Source: Coriobacteriia bacterium
GTDB taxonomy: Bacteria > Actinomycetota > Coriobacteriia > Anaerosomatales > Kmv31
NCBI GenBank assembly: GCA_014859305.1
Contig: JACUUM010000024.1
Span: forward strand, 1 to 37,803
DNA: 37,803 nt
Direction: 5' to 3'
Shown here in pieces: positions 24,159 through 32,848 of the stretch. Made by a program: the position numbers and the translations under genes. The notes beneath the pieces were generated by a model. The model was not told the DNA's origin. It ran no database searches and saw only the letters and a program-made list of their open reading frames with translations. Positions within the stretch are counted from its first letter, which is position 1, and each line of letters starts with the position of its first letter.

Positions 24159-25016
24159 GTGGAGCTGCTGATCGCCAAGGAGGAGGTGCGAGAGGCGCTG
24201 GCCGAGGCCCGCCGCCGCGGCGCGCTCGTGGGCCTCGTGCCGACGATGGGCGCGCTGCACGAGGGGCACCTCTCGCTCGTGCGCGCGGCGGCGCGGCGCT
24301 GCGACGTGACGGCCGTCTCGGTCTTCGTGAACCCGACGCAGTTCGAGCGGCCCGACGACCTGGCGAGCTACCCGCGGGACCTGGAGCGCGACGTCGAGCT
24401 CCTGCGCGCCGAAGAGGCGACGTTCGTGTTCGCGCCCACGGCCGAGGAGGTCTACGGCGGAGGCGCCGAGGTCACGGTCGACCCCGGCCCGCTGGCACGG
24501 GTACTCGAGGGCGCGAGCCGTCCCGGGCACTTCGCGGGGGTGTGCACGGTGGTGGTCAAGCTGCTCAACGTCTTCATCCCCGACCTGGCGTTCTTCGGCG
24601 AGAAGGACTTCCAGCAGCTGCGGGTCCTCGAGCGGATGGTGCGCGACCTGGACTTCGGCGTGCGCGTGGTGGGATGCCCGACGGTGAGGGATGCCGACGG
24701 GCTCGCCATGTCGAGCCGCAACGCGATGCTCTCCCCCGAGGACCGAGCGGCGGCGCTGGCGCTCCCGCGAGCGCTCGAGGTCGCGCGCGAGGCCGCGCAC
24801 GGCGGCGAGCTCGACGCGCGCTGGGTCGCGGCCGCGATGGATTCCACGCTGGCCAGCGCCCCAGGAATCGAGCCGGACTACGCGGAGGTGGTCGACGAAC
24901 GGACGCTCGAGCCGCTCGAGCGGCTGGACCGCCCGGGTCGCGCGGTGGTGGCGGCCACGGTCGGAGGCGTGCGCCTGATCGACAACGCGGAGCTGGCGCC
25001 AGGGAGGACGGCGTGA
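24159..25016 (+). CDS. panC: Pantothenate synthetase
   Basis: PanC ligates pantoate and beta-alanine with ATP. The 285-residue protein shows LVPTMGALHEGHLSLVRAA with the HxGH nucleotide motif, VFVNPTQFERPDDLASYPRD, FFGEKDFQQLRVLERMVRDL and the KMS-like MSSRNAMLSPEDR. GTG 24159 lies 3 bases after the panB stop, with GGAGGAG upstream. The stop overlaps nadA. No panD (aspartate decarboxylase) is in the operon, so beta-alanine must come from a gene elsewhere. Confidence 0.97.
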   Translation: MELLIAKEEVREALAEARRRGALVGLVPTMGALHEGHLSLVRAAARRCDVTAVSVFVNPTQFERPDDLASYPRDLERDVELLRAEEATFVFAPTAEEVYGGGAEVTVDPGPLARVLEGASRPGHFAGVCTVVVKLLNVFIPDLAFFGEKDFQQLRVLERMVRDLDFGVRVVGCPTVRDADGLAMSSRNAMLSPEDRAAALALPRALEVAREAAHGGELDARWVAAAMDSTLASAPGIEPDYAEVVDERTLEPLERLDRPGRAVVAATVGGVRLIDNAELAPGRTA

Positions 25017-25975
25017 GCGCGGCGAGCGGCATGAACGCGCCCGGCGGCCGGAGGCCGGCCGTCGAGCCCGCCGAGTCCTTGCAGCGCGAGATCCGCGAGC
25101 TCGCGGCCGAGCGCGACGCCGTGCTGCTCGCGCACAACTACCAGCGCTCCGAGATCCAGGACGTGGCCGATTTCGTCGGCGACTCGCTGGGCCTCTCGCG
25201 CACCGCCGCCGCGGCCGACGCCTCCGTGATCGTCTTCGCCGGCGTGCACTTCATGGCCGAGACCGCCAAGCTGCTCGCTCCGGAGCGCACGGTGGTGCTG
25301 CCCGAGCCGCGCGCCGGCTGCCCGATGGCGGACATGATCACGGCCGCGCAAGCCCGGGCGTGGCGCGACGAGCACCCCGGCGTGCCGCTCGTGACGTACG
25401 TGAACTCCTCGGCGGAGGTCAAGGCCGTCACGGACGTCTGCTGCACGTCCGCGAACTCGGTGCAGGTCGTCCGGGCGCTCGGCGCGCCGAAGGTCCTCTT
25501 CGCGCCCGACCGCAACCTCGCGCACTGGATCTCGTCACAGGTCCCCGAGGTCGAGATCGTGCCGTGGGAGGGCTGGTGCCCGACGCACGACCAGGTCACC
25601 GCGGCCGACGTCGCCCGCGCCAAGCGCGAGCACCCGGATGCGGAGGTCATAGCGCACCCCGAGTGCCGGCCCGACGTGCTCGAGCTCGCCGACGCGGTGC
25701 TCTCCACCAGCCAGATGCTCGTGCGCGCGAGGGAGTCGCAGGCGCGCGAGTTCGTGGTGGTGACCGAGGAGGGTCTGCTCCACGGGCTGTGCAAGGCGGC
25801 GCCGGGGAAGCGCTTCCACGCTCTGGCGCGCCGGACGCTGTGCCCGAACATGAAGCTGACCACGCTGGAGAAGGTGCGCGACTCCCTGCGCGACCTCTCC
25901 CCGGCGATCGAGGTGCCCCACGAGACCGCGGAGGCGGCGCGGGCCGCCGTGGAGCGCATGGTGGCGATCGGGTGA
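25013..25975 (+). CDS. nadA: Quinolinate synthase A
   Basis: NadA condenses iminoaspartate with dihydroxyacetone phosphate to quinolinate and needs a [4Fe-4S] cluster. The expected cluster ligands are present: C103 in AGCPMADM, C218 in HPECRPDV and C277 in TLCPNMKLTT. AHNYQRSEIQDVADFVGDSL and DVCCTSANSV are further conserved boxes. The 320-residue length is typical. GTG 25013 overlaps the panC stop and has GGGAGGA 5 bases upstream; an ATG lies 18 bases further on. The cluster makes the enzyme oxygen-sensitive. Confidence 0.97.
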   Translation: MSAASGMNAPGGRRPAVEPAESLQREIRELAAERDAVLLAHNYQRSEIQDVADFVGDSLGLSRTAAAADASVIVFAGVHFMAETAKLLAPERTVVLPEPRAGCPMADMITAAQARAWRDEHPGVPLVTYVNSSAEVKAVTDVCCTSANSVQVVRALGAPKVLFAPDRNLAHWISSQVPEVEIVPWEGWCPTHDQVTAADVARAKREHPDAEVIAHPECRPDVLELADAVLSTSQMLVRARESQAREFVVVTEEGLLHGLCKAAPGKRFHALARRTLCPNMKLTTLEKVRDSLRDLSPAIEVPHETAEAARAAVERMVAIG

Positions 25976-27720
25976 TGGCGGAGCGGGGCCGGCACGAGGA
26001 CCTTCCGACGCGCCCGCCGGCCGAGCCGCCGGCTGCGGTCGCCGAGACGCTCCCGCGGGAACTCGGCCGCCGCTACCTGCTCCCGTTCGACACCGAGGAG
26101 CTGGCCGGCCACAGGTGCGACGTGCTCGTCGTCGGCTCCGGCATCGCCGGTCTCACGACCGCGCTGGCCGCCGCCGCCCGCGGCGCGTCGGTGACGCTGC
26201 TCACCAAGGCCTCGCTGGCCGAGACGGGGACGTGGTACGCCCAAGGGGGCATCGCCGGCCCCGTGGGCGAGGCCGACAGCGTGGAGCTGCACCTGGCCGA
26301 TACGCTGGTGGTGGGACAGGGCCTGTGCGACTGGCGCGTCGTGCAGGCCGTCGTGGGAGAGGCGGCCGACGCGCTGGCCGACCTGCAGGCACTCGGGGTG
26401 CATTTCGACCTCGCGGCCGACGGCGGGCCCGCCCTGGCGCGAGAGGGCGGACACAGCCTCCCCCGCGTCCTGCACACCGGTGACGCCACGGGCGCCGAGG
26501 TGCAGCGCACGCTGACGGGGACACTGCGCGCCGCGAGCGGTGTCACCGTGCGGGAGCACCGCTTCCTGGTGGACGTGCTCACTGCGGGCGAACGCTGCGC
26601 CGGTGTGCTCGCGCACGACATCGGCGGCGGCCGCAACGAGGTGTACTGGGCCGACGCGGTAGTGCTGGCCACCGGCGGATGCGGGCAGGTCTTCCGCGTC
26701 ACGACGAACCCGGCCATCGCCACCGGCGACGGCGTCGCGGCGGCATGGCGCGCCGGCGCCGACATCGCGGACCTCGAGTTCGTGCAGTTCCATCCCACGG
26801 CGCTGGACTCGGAGGCGGAGCCCAAGTTCCTCATCACCGAGGCGCTGCGCGGCGAGGGCGCCTACCTGCTGGACTGCGACGAGGAGCGGTTCATGACCGG
26901 CGTGCACCCGCTCGCCGAGCTCGCTCCTCGGGACGTCGTCAGCCGCGAGATGGAGCGGGTGATGGCGCGGTGCCGGCGGCCGAACGTGTGGCTGGACGCG
27001 CGGCACCTGGGCGGCGAGATGCTGAGCGAGCGCTTCCCGACGGTGTGGGAGCGATGCCGCGAGGCCGGGTACGACCTCGCGCGAGACCTGATCCCCGTCG
27101 CGCCGGCGGCGCACTACATGATCGGGGGCGTCTGGGTCGACATCGACGGGAGGACGTCGCTGCCGGGCCTGTACGCCGCCGGCGAGGTGACGGCGAGCGG
27201 CCTTCATGGAGCGAACCGGCTGGCGAGCAACTCGCTGCTGGAGGGGCTCGTCTTCTCCCGCCGCATCGTTCGGGCACTGGAGGGAGCGAGCGTGCCCGGT
27301 CCCCGCGCCTCCCGGGTCGTCTCCGGCGAGGCGGAGACGACGTCGGCGCTCGCGCTGGAGGTCGGACGCGACACCTTGAAGCGCACGATGAGCGAGTTCG
27401 TGGGCACGCGCCGTTCCGAGGGCAGCCTCGCCGAGGCGGCGGGCATCCTCGGCGGCATGGCGCGGATGCTGGCGGTCTCGCTGCGCCGCGCGGAGGAGCT
27501 CGAGTTGCAGAACATGGTCACGGTCGCGGCCCTCATCGCACACGCGGCGTGGATGCGCAGCGAGACGCGCGGCGCCCACAGTCGCCTCGACTTCCCCGAG
27601 CGCGACGACGAGCACTGGCGCGTGCGACTCATCTGGGGGCGCTCGGCGGGGCCCAAGACGGTCGCCGTGGGCGAGCACCCCGAGCCGCGACCCGCCGCCG
27701 AGCCCTGTGGCGAGGGCTGA
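25975..27720 (+). CDS. nadB: L-aspartate oxidase
   Basis: NadB is the FAD enzyme that oxidises aspartate to iminoaspartate for NadA; fumarate can replace oxygen as acceptor. After a 45-residue Pro/Arg-rich leader comes the FAD-binding VLVVGSGIAGLTTALAAAA, then GGIAGP, RVLHTGDATGAEVQ, DLEFVQFHPTAL, TEALRGEGAYL, AAHYMIGG and LYAAGEVTASGLHGANRLAS. The C-terminal helical domain is present. The length is 581 residues, somewhat longer than usual because of the leader. ATG 25975 shares its A with the nadA stop. Confidence 0.96.
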   Translation: MAERGRHEDLPTRPPAEPPAAVAETLPRELGRRYLLPFDTEELAGHRCDVLVVGSGIAGLTTALAAAARGASVTLLTKASLAETGTWYAQGGIAGPVGEADSVELHLADTLVVGQGLCDWRVVQAVVGEAADALADLQALGVHFDLAADGGPALAREGGHSLPRVLHTGDATGAEVQRTLTGTLRAASGVTVREHRFLVDVLTAGERCAGVLAHDIGGGRNEVYWADAVVLATGGCGQVFRVTTNPAIATGDGVAAAWRAGADIADLEFVQFHPTALDSEAEPKFLITEALRGEGAYLLDCDEERFMTGVHPLAELAPRDVVSREMERVMARCRRPNVWLDARHLGGEMLSERFPTVWERCREAGYDLARDLIPVAPAAHYMIGGVWVDIDGRTSLPGLYAAGEVTASGLHGANRLASNSLLEGLVFSRRIVRALEGASVPGPRASRVVSGEAETTSALALEVGRDTLKRTMSEFVGTRRSEGSLAEAAGILGGMARMLAVSLRRAEELELQNMVTVAALIAHAAWMRSETRGAHSRLDFPERDDEHWRVRLIWGRSAGPKTVAVGEHPEPRPAAEPCGEG

Positions 27721-27723
27721 CCG

Positions 27724-28635
27724 GTGCACGAGGCACCCTCGGCCGACGAGCTCGTCGCCTCGGCCCTCGCCGAGGACCTCGGCGTGCCCGCCGCGTCGCT
27801 GCTCGCCGGAGGCGACCCGTCGGTGCTCGCCCGCGACGTCACCTCCTCCGCCGTCGTGCCGGCGGGCGTGCGCTTCTCCGGCGTCGTGCGCGCGCGCGAG
27901 GGGGGCGTGGTATGCGGTCTGCCGCTGGCGGCTAGCGTATACGCCATGCTGTCCCGGGCGGCCGCGTTGAGCGAGCCCGTCGAGGTGTACCCGCTGGTGG
28001 CCGAGGGGTCCGCCGTGAGGGGGGGCGAGGCGGTGGCCGAGGTCGAGGGCGAGGCGCGAGCCGTGCTCGCCGGCGAGAGGACGGCGCTCAACCTGTTGAG
28101 CACCCTGTCGGGCATAGCCACGGAGGCACGGAGGTGGGCCGATGCCGCCGGCGGCCTCACCGTCACCGACACGCGCAAGACCCTGCCGGGGCTGCGCGCG
28201 CTCTCCAAGTACGCCGTGCGCGTCGGCGGCGCAGCGAACCACAGGGCCGGCCTGCACGACATGGTGCTCGTCAAGGACAACCACTTGCGATGGGCGGGGG
28301 GCGTCGGCGAGGCCGTCCGGCGGGCGCGCGAGAACGTCCCGGGCCTGCTCGTCGAGGTCGAGGCCGACACGCTGGCACAGGCCGTGGAGGCCGTGCGCGC
28401 CGGCGCGGACCTGGTGCTGCTGGACAACATGGACGACGCCGAGCTCGCCGAGGCGGTCTCGGCGGTACGAGAGGCGGCGGCCGACGCCGGCCGCTCGGTG
28501 AGAACCGAGGCATCGGGCGGCATCACGTTCGAGCGGCTCGCCGGGATCGCCGCGACCGGCGTGGACCGGGTGTCGGCGGGCGCGATCACGCTTGCGCGGC
28601 CGCTGGACTTCGGATTGGATGAGGAAGACCGGTAG
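27724..28635 (+). CDS. nadC: Nicotinate-nucleotide pyrophosphorylase (carboxylating)
   Basis: NadC converts quinolinate and PRPP to nicotinate mononucleotide with loss of carbon dioxide. The 303-residue protein contains GERTALNLLSTLSGIAT, DTRKTLPGLRALSKYAV, GGAANHRAGLHDMVLVKDNH and VEVEADTL, all family hallmarks including the substrate-binding Arg and Lys. GTG 27724 is 3 bases after the nadB stop. It completes the de novo NAD branch in this operon. Confidence 0.97.
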   Translation: MHEAPSADELVASALAEDLGVPAASLLAGGDPSVLARDVTSSAVVPAGVRFSGVVRAREGGVVCGLPLAASVYAMLSRAAALSEPVEVYPLVAEGSAVRGGEAVAEVEGEARAVLAGERTALNLLSTLSGIATEARRWADAAGGLTVTDTRKTLPGLRALSKYAVRVGGAANHRAGLHDMVLVKDNHLRWAGGVGEAVRRARENVPGLLVEVEADTLAQAVEAVRAGADLVLLDNMDDAELAEAVSAVREAAADAGRSVRTEASGGITFERLAGIAATGVDRVSAGAITLARPLDFGLDEEDR

Positions 28636-28666
28636 TAGCGGACGGCGCTTCCGGCGGGAGCGGGAG

Positions 28667-29155
28667 ATGACCTTCGAGGATCCGCGTGTCGAGCACTCGT
28701 ACACCCGCGCGCGCGCCGCGTGCGCCGCCGTGGCCGCGGTGCTGCCGCTGCTGCTGCTCGTGTCGTGGCTGTCCGATCCGGCCCCCCGGCCGCCGGACCC
28801 GCTGACCGTCCTCGTGATGGGTGCCGCCGGGCTCTCGCCGCTCGTGTCGGCGCCGCTGGTCACGACGATGATGCTGGCCCACGCGGCCCGGCCCTCCTCC
28901 GAAGGCGGGACGTCGGCCGGCGAGGCGGGGGACCAGCTGTTCACGATCTCGGTCGTGCGCTGCACGCTGTGGGAGCTGCCTCTGCTGCTGGGCTTCGTGC
29001 TCTACGCCATGTACGGCAGCCTCGCGCTGTACGCGCCGTTCGTGCTCGTCTCCGCCGCCGGTCTCGCCGCCTACCAGCCGAGGCGGGCGCTGTGGGAGAC
29101 GTGGCTCGCCGCGATCGAGCGGGGGCGCCCCGGCGTCTCCCGCCCCGTGAGCTGA
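28667..29155 (+). CDS. Small integral membrane protein, unknown function
   Basis: The 162-residue protein has four likely membrane segments: AAVAAVLPLLLLVSWL, LTVLVMGAAGLSPLVSAPLV, LWELPLLLGFVLYAMYG and ALYAPFVLVSAAGLAAY. A hydrophilic loop with Ser, Gly and Glu lies near residues 78-92. I do not recognise a family. ATG 28667 has a GGGAG-type ribosome site; an upstream in-frame ATG inside nadC is unlikely. It sits 31 bases after nadC and 6 bases before the DedA gene, so it is probably co-transcribed with both. Confidence 0.65.
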   Translation: MTFEDPRVEHSYTRARAACAAVAAVLPLLLLVSWLSDPAPRPPDPLTVLVMGAAGLSPLVSAPLVTTMMLAHAARPSSEGGTSAGEAGDQLFTISVVRCTLWELPLLLGFVLYAMYGSLALYAPFVLVSAAGLAAYQPRRALWETWLAAIERGRPGVSRPVS

Positions 29156-29161
29156 GGCGGC

Positions 29162-29890
29162 GTGGACCTCCCCGCCACCGGGATCCCCGTCCTGGACTGG
29201 TTCCTCGCGCTGCTCGGCGCGTACGGGTACCCGATCACCTTCGGCGCCACCGTGCTGGAGAACCTGTTCGTCATCGGCTCGGTCACCCCGGGCGAGACCA
29301 TCGTGATGGCCGCGGCGTTCGTCTCCGTGCAAGCCGAGAACATGAACCCGGCGACCGTGTGGGTGATATCGGTCGTCGGCACGGTGACGGGGAGCAACGT
29401 GAGCTACCTGCTCGGAAGGCGCGGCGGGAGGCCGGCGCTGATGCGCTACGGGCATCGCTTCCATATCTCCGAGGAGCGCATCCGCGCGGCCGAGGAGTAC
29501 TTCGACGTGCACGGCTCCAAGACGGTCCTGCTGTCGCGCTTCGCGGCCGGCATCAAGAACTTCGTGCCCATGATCGCCGGAGCGAGCCGCATGCGCCTGT
29601 GGGTGTTCGAGGCCTACGTGCTGCTCGGCGCCGTGATCTACACCTCGATCATGGTCGGGCTCGGCGTGCTCTTCGGCGAGAACTTCCCCCGCGCGCTGGG
29701 CCTGGCCGCTCGGCTCGGTTACGCGGGGCTGGCGCTGTTCGTGGTCGTGATCGTCTCGGCCGTGATCGCGCGGCGGCGCTACGTCGCCCGCAAGCTGCGC
29801 GAGGCGGCGGAGGTCGCCGAGCGAGCGGCCGAGGAGGTCGCCGAGGCGGTCCGCGGCGAGAGAGGCGACGACGAAGGGCGCAAGTGGTGA
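29162..29890 (+). CDS. DedA-family membrane protein
   Basis: The 242-residue protein has the DedA/SNARE-associated arrangement: a re-entrant segment with NLFVIGSVTPGETIVMAAAF, GTVTGSNVSYLLGRRGG, and SRFAAGIKNFVPMIAGASRM, which carries the conserved Arg, Gly and Pro of the family. Later spans are AYVLLGAVIYTSIMVGLGVL and AGLALFVVVIVSAVIARR, and the tail is an Ala/Glu/Arg-rich helix. DedA proteins are implicated in undecaprenyl-phosphate or phospholipid flipping and membrane homeostasis. GTG 29162 is near the upstream gene, and the stop overlaps birA. Confidence 0.88.
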   Translation: MDLPATGIPVLDWFLALLGAYGYPITFGATVLENLFVIGSVTPGETIVMAAAFVSVQAENMNPATVWVISVVGTVTGSNVSYLLGRRGGRPALMRYGHRFHISEERIRAAEEYFDVHGSKTVLLSRFAAGIKNFVPMIAGASRMRLWVFEAYVLLGAVIYTSIMVGLGVLFGENFPRALGLAARLGYAGLALFVVVIVSAVIARRRYVARKLREAAEVAERAAEEVAEAVRGERGDDEGRKW

Positions 29891-30882
29891 ACACCCGCCG
29901 GGCCGTCCTCGCCGCGCTGCGCGACGCCGGGGCCTCCGGCGTCTCGGGCGAGGCGGTCGCGCGCGCGCTGGGGATGAGCCGCGCCGCGGTCGCCAAGCAC
30001 GTCGCCGCGCTTCGGGCGGCCGGCTACGGGATCGAGGCCGCGCCCGGCTCGGGCTACGCCCTCACGGCGGTGCCCGACCTTCCGCTGCCCGAGGAGGTCG
30101 CCCCGCTCCTGGACTCGGCGATCTGGGCCGACCTGCGCGGCGGGGGGGAGACCGGCTCGACGAACGACGACGCCAAGGCGCTCGCAAGGGCGGGTGCGCC
30201 CGAGGGCACCGTCGTGCTGGCCGCCCGGCAGACGGCGGGACGCGGCCGCTTCGCGCGCGCGTGGTCCTCGCCGCCCGGCGGGCTGTACCTCTCGGTGGTG
30301 CTGCGGCCGCCGCTGCCGCTGCCCGAGGCCTCTCCGCTGCCGCTGGCGGTCTCGCTGGGCGTGGCGCGCGGTCTGCGATCCCTCGGCGTCCCGGCGGCGC
30401 TGAAGTGGCCGAACGACGTCGTGCTGCCCGCGGGCGGGGCCGCGCCGGGGAAGCTGGCCGGAGTGCTGCTCGAGGTCTCGGCCGAGGCCGACGCGCTCGA
30501 GTGGGTCGTCGCCGGCATCGGCGTGAACGTGCGCAGGCCGGCGGGCGGGTCGCCGTTCCCCGACGCCGCCTACGCCGAGGACGCCCTCGGCGGCGCCGCG
30601 CCTCCGCTGGCCGCGGTGGCCGCCGCCGCGCTCGACGGCGTCGGGGGCGCCTACCTGGCGTTCCTGGCCGGCGGTTTCGAGCAGCTCGCCGGCGAGTACG
30701 AGGCTCGCTGGGTGCTGGGAGGGCGGGAGGTGCGCGTCTCCGACGCGCGCGGTGGGGTCGTCGCGGAGGGGACCGCCGCGGGTGTGGACGGCTGCGGTAG
30801 GCTGATGGTCGACGGTCCGAGAGGGAGGACGAGCGTGAGCACGGGTGAGGTGACGCTTCGAGGCGGGGGAGCGCCGCGGTGA
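29887..30882 (+). CDS. birA: Biotin-[acetyl-CoA-carboxylase] ligase / biotin repressor
   Basis: BirA activates biotin as biotinyl-AMP and attaches it to carboxylase subunits. The 331-residue protein has an N-terminal winged helix (about residues 1-60: ALGMSRAAVAKHVAALRAAG), so it may also repress biotin genes. The catalytic domain shows GSTNDDAK, ARQTAGRGRFARAWSSPPGG, LKWPNDVV and GKLAGVLLE, and the C-terminal SH3-like domain is present. GTG 29887 overlaps the DedA stop; GTG 29884 is an alternative. No biotin operon operator was found nearby, and biotin synthesis genes are absent from the window. Confidence 0.95.
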   Translation: MNTRRAVLAALRDAGASGVSGEAVARALGMSRAAVAKHVAALRAAGYGIEAAPGSGYALTAVPDLPLPEEVAPLLDSAIWADLRGGGETGSTNDDAKALARAGAPEGTVVLAARQTAGRGRFARAWSSPPGGLYLSVVLRPPLPLPEASPLPLAVSLGVARGLRSLGVPAALKWPNDVVLPAGGAAPGKLAGVLLEVSAEADALEWVVAGIGVNVRRPAGGSPFPDAAYAEDALGGAAPPLAAVAAAALDGVGGAYLAFLAGGFEQLAGEYEARWVLGGREVRVSDARGGVVAEGTAAGVDGCGRLMVDGPRGRTSVSTGEVTLRGGGAPR

Positions 30883-31796
30883 AGCCGGACTTCGCGCCGC
30901 GAGGCGTCGGCGAGATCCTGGACGGCACGCTGGCGCTGCTGCGCGCGCGCTGGCGGGCCGTGCTGGGTGCCGCGGCGATCCTGCTCCTGCCGGTGGCGGT
31001 CCTCGTCGGGACGCTCCAGTCGTTCTACATGCGCGGCTTCCTGGCGCTGATACCGGTTCTGGAGGCCGGGCCGGATCCGCCCCAGGAGCTCTTCGACCTC
31101 ACCGCGCTCTCGACCGTGCAGTACGCCGCGTCGATGGCGCTGCTGCTCGTGAACGCGTTCTACGTGTCCGCGCTGATAACCGCGCTCCCGGCGCTGCTGC
31201 ACGGGCGAGCGATGCGCCCCGCCGAGCTGCTGGCCGGAGGCTGGCGGCGGCTCGTCTGGTACGTGCTCGCCGGGATCACGCTCTACGTGGCGCTGGGGAT
31301 GCTGTCGGCCGTGGGCCTGCTCGTCGGCGTGCTCACCCTCGGGATCGGCCTGCTGATCGCCGTGCCGCTCATCGCGTGGCTGGCCGCCAGGCTCTCGCTC
31401 GTGACCACGATCGCCGTGGCCGAGCAGGCCAACCCCTTCACGGCCTTCCGGCGCTCCTGGGCGTTGACCTCGCGGCGAGCGCTGCGCGTCGTCGGCTTCT
31501 ACCTGGCCGTAGCCGTCCTGCTGCAGGTGCTGATGGCGGCGGTGAACTCCCCCTCGGTCGTGCGGCAGGTGGTCGACGTGCTGATGAACGCGCCGGCGGA
31601 GAACCCGTTCGTCGCGCTGATGCGGCCGGTGGCCCCGGGCTGGAAGCTCATGGAAGGTCTCCTGTATGGCGCGGCCGTCTCCTTGTCGGTGCCGGTCGGC
31701 ACGGTGGCGTGGTACCTCTTCTACCTCGACCTGCGCTCGCGCCGCGAAGGGATGGACCTGATGGTCCGGGCCTCGGCCCTGGAGGACGAGGCGTGA
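30879..31796 (+). CDS. Membrane protein of the GPDPase-memb type, first gene of the MoxR-DUF58 cluster
   Basis: The 305-residue protein has about six membrane segments and no catalytic domain. GVGEILDGTLALLRARW at the N-terminus and FYLDLRSRREGMDLMV at the C-terminus match the membrane-domain family annotated as glycerophosphoryl diester phosphodiesterase membrane domain, which commonly precedes DUF4129 genes in actinobacteria. GTG 30879 overlaps the birA stop and its own end overlaps the DUF4129 gene. Its role in the MoxR cluster is unknown; it may be a membrane scaffold. Confidence 0.78.
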   Translation: MKPDFAPRGVGEILDGTLALLRARWRAVLGAAAILLLPVAVLVGTLQSFYMRGFLALIPVLEAGPDPPQELFDLTALSTVQYAASMALLLVNAFYVSALITALPALLHGRAMRPAELLAGGWRRLVWYVLAGITLYVALGMLSAVGLLVGVLTLGIGLLIAVPLIAWLAARLSLVTTIAVAEQANPFTAFRRSWALTSRRALRVVGFYLAVAVLLQVLMAAVNSPSVVRQVVDVLMNAPAENPFVALMRPVAPGWKLMEGLLYGAAVSLSVPVGTVAWYLFYLDLRSRREGMDLMVRASALEDEA

Positions 31797-32848
31797 CACA
31801 GCGCCGCGGCCGCCGGTTCGCGGGGCTCGCCCTGGCGGCGGCGCTGACGGCCGGCTCCGCGCTCCCGACGGCGGTGGCGGCCCCCGCCGAGGGCGGTACC
31901 GCCGCCACCTCCGAGGAGTACGCGCGCCGTGTCGAGACCGCTCGCCGCGGGGTGGCCGATGTGAAGCCGGTCCCCGACGCCGAGGAGGCCGCCAAGCTCG
32001 CCGAGCGCCTCACGGCGCTGCTGCCCGACGGCGAGCGGGTGAGTGTGGGCGAGAGCGAGGTCGAGGTCGACGTGTCGGTGCTCTCCGGGCTCGCCGTCTC
32101 GCTGGCCGGCGCGTCCACGCCCTCGGCGCGCGAGCGCGAGCTGGCGCGGGTCGAGGCGCACCTCGACTCGCTCGCGCTCGCGGTGGACGGCGCGCCGTCG
32201 GCGCGCAACGTCCGCTCCGACCCGGGCGCGCTGCAGCGCCTGCTCGCCGAGCGCGGCGGGCGCCGCACGAGCACGCTGGTGCGCCGGGTCGGCGAGCTGG
32301 TCGAGCGCGCGCTCCGGTGGCTCCAGGAGCGCCTCGACGCCCTGCTGACGCCCCAGCGCGGCTCGCGCGTGGGGATCACCCTCACCACCGTCGTCACGGT
32401 GGTGCTCGTGGGGGTGCTGGCGTTCGTCGCGGTGCGCGCCGCGCTGGCCGCGCGCACCGCGATCGCGCGCCGCGGCCGGGCGGTCGCCGCGCAGGCCGAG
32501 GAGGCCGGCACGCCGGTCGTCGCGGCGGCCGAGGGGTTGCCCGCCGACGCGCTCTCCTACGCCGAGGAGCTCGCCGCCGCGGGCGAGTACCGGGCGGCGG
32601 TGCGGGCGCTCTTCGGCGGGGCCGCGAGACGCCTGGTGGAGACCGGCGTCGTGGCCCAGACGCGCACGCGGACCGACGCCGAGCTGCTGGCCGACGTCGG
32701 CCCTGCTGCTGCGGCGGCGCTCGGCCCGCTGGCCGAGTTGACGGGGCGGTTCGAGCGGGCTTGGTACGGGCATGCGGACCCCGGCGCCGCCGGGTTCGCC
32801 GACGCCCGCGAGCGCTACCGCGAGGTGCTGCGGGCGGTGGCGGCATGA
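31793..32848 (+). CDS. DUF4129 domain-containing protein
   Basis: The 351-residue protein has an N-terminal signal-like segment (FAGLALAAALTAGSALPTAV), an extracytoplasmic region with Arg- and Glu-rich helices, one membrane span (about residues 192-218, LTTVVTVVLVGVLAFVAVRA) and a C-terminal cytoplasmic DUF4129 domain. The end of that domain reads RTDAELLADVG and ERAWYGHADPGAAGFADAR, a familiar DUF4129 signature. GTG 31793 has GGAGG 7 bases upstream. Such proteins are typical partners of MoxR and DUF58 genes; biochemical function is unknown. Confidence 0.85.
   Translation: MTQRRGRRFAGLALAAALTAGSALPTAVAAPAEGGTAATSEEYARRVETARRGVADVKPVPDAEEAAKLAERLTALLPDGERVSVGESEVEVDVSVLSGLAVSLAGASTPSARERELARVEAHLDSLALAVDGAPSARNVRSDPGALQRLLAERGGRRTSTLVRRVGELVERALRWLQERLDALLTPQRGSRVGITLTTVVTVVLVGVLAFVAVRAALAARTAIARRGRAVAAQAEEAGTPVVAAAEGLPADALSYAEELAAAGEYRAAVRALFGGAARRLVETGVVAQTRTRTDAELLADVGPAAAAALGPLAELTGRFERAWYGHADPGAAGFADARERYREVLRAVAA

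Noticed and set aside
22427-25012. Long N-terminal extension of nadA on the plus strand
   Set aside because: The open frame runs back through panC, panB and folK in another phase without homology; GTG 25013 with a good ribosome site is the real start.
25138-28965. 1275-codon open frame on the minus strand
   Set aside because: It is antisense to nadA, nadB and nadC, which have full family motifs; its composition is typical of shadow frames in GC-rich DNA.
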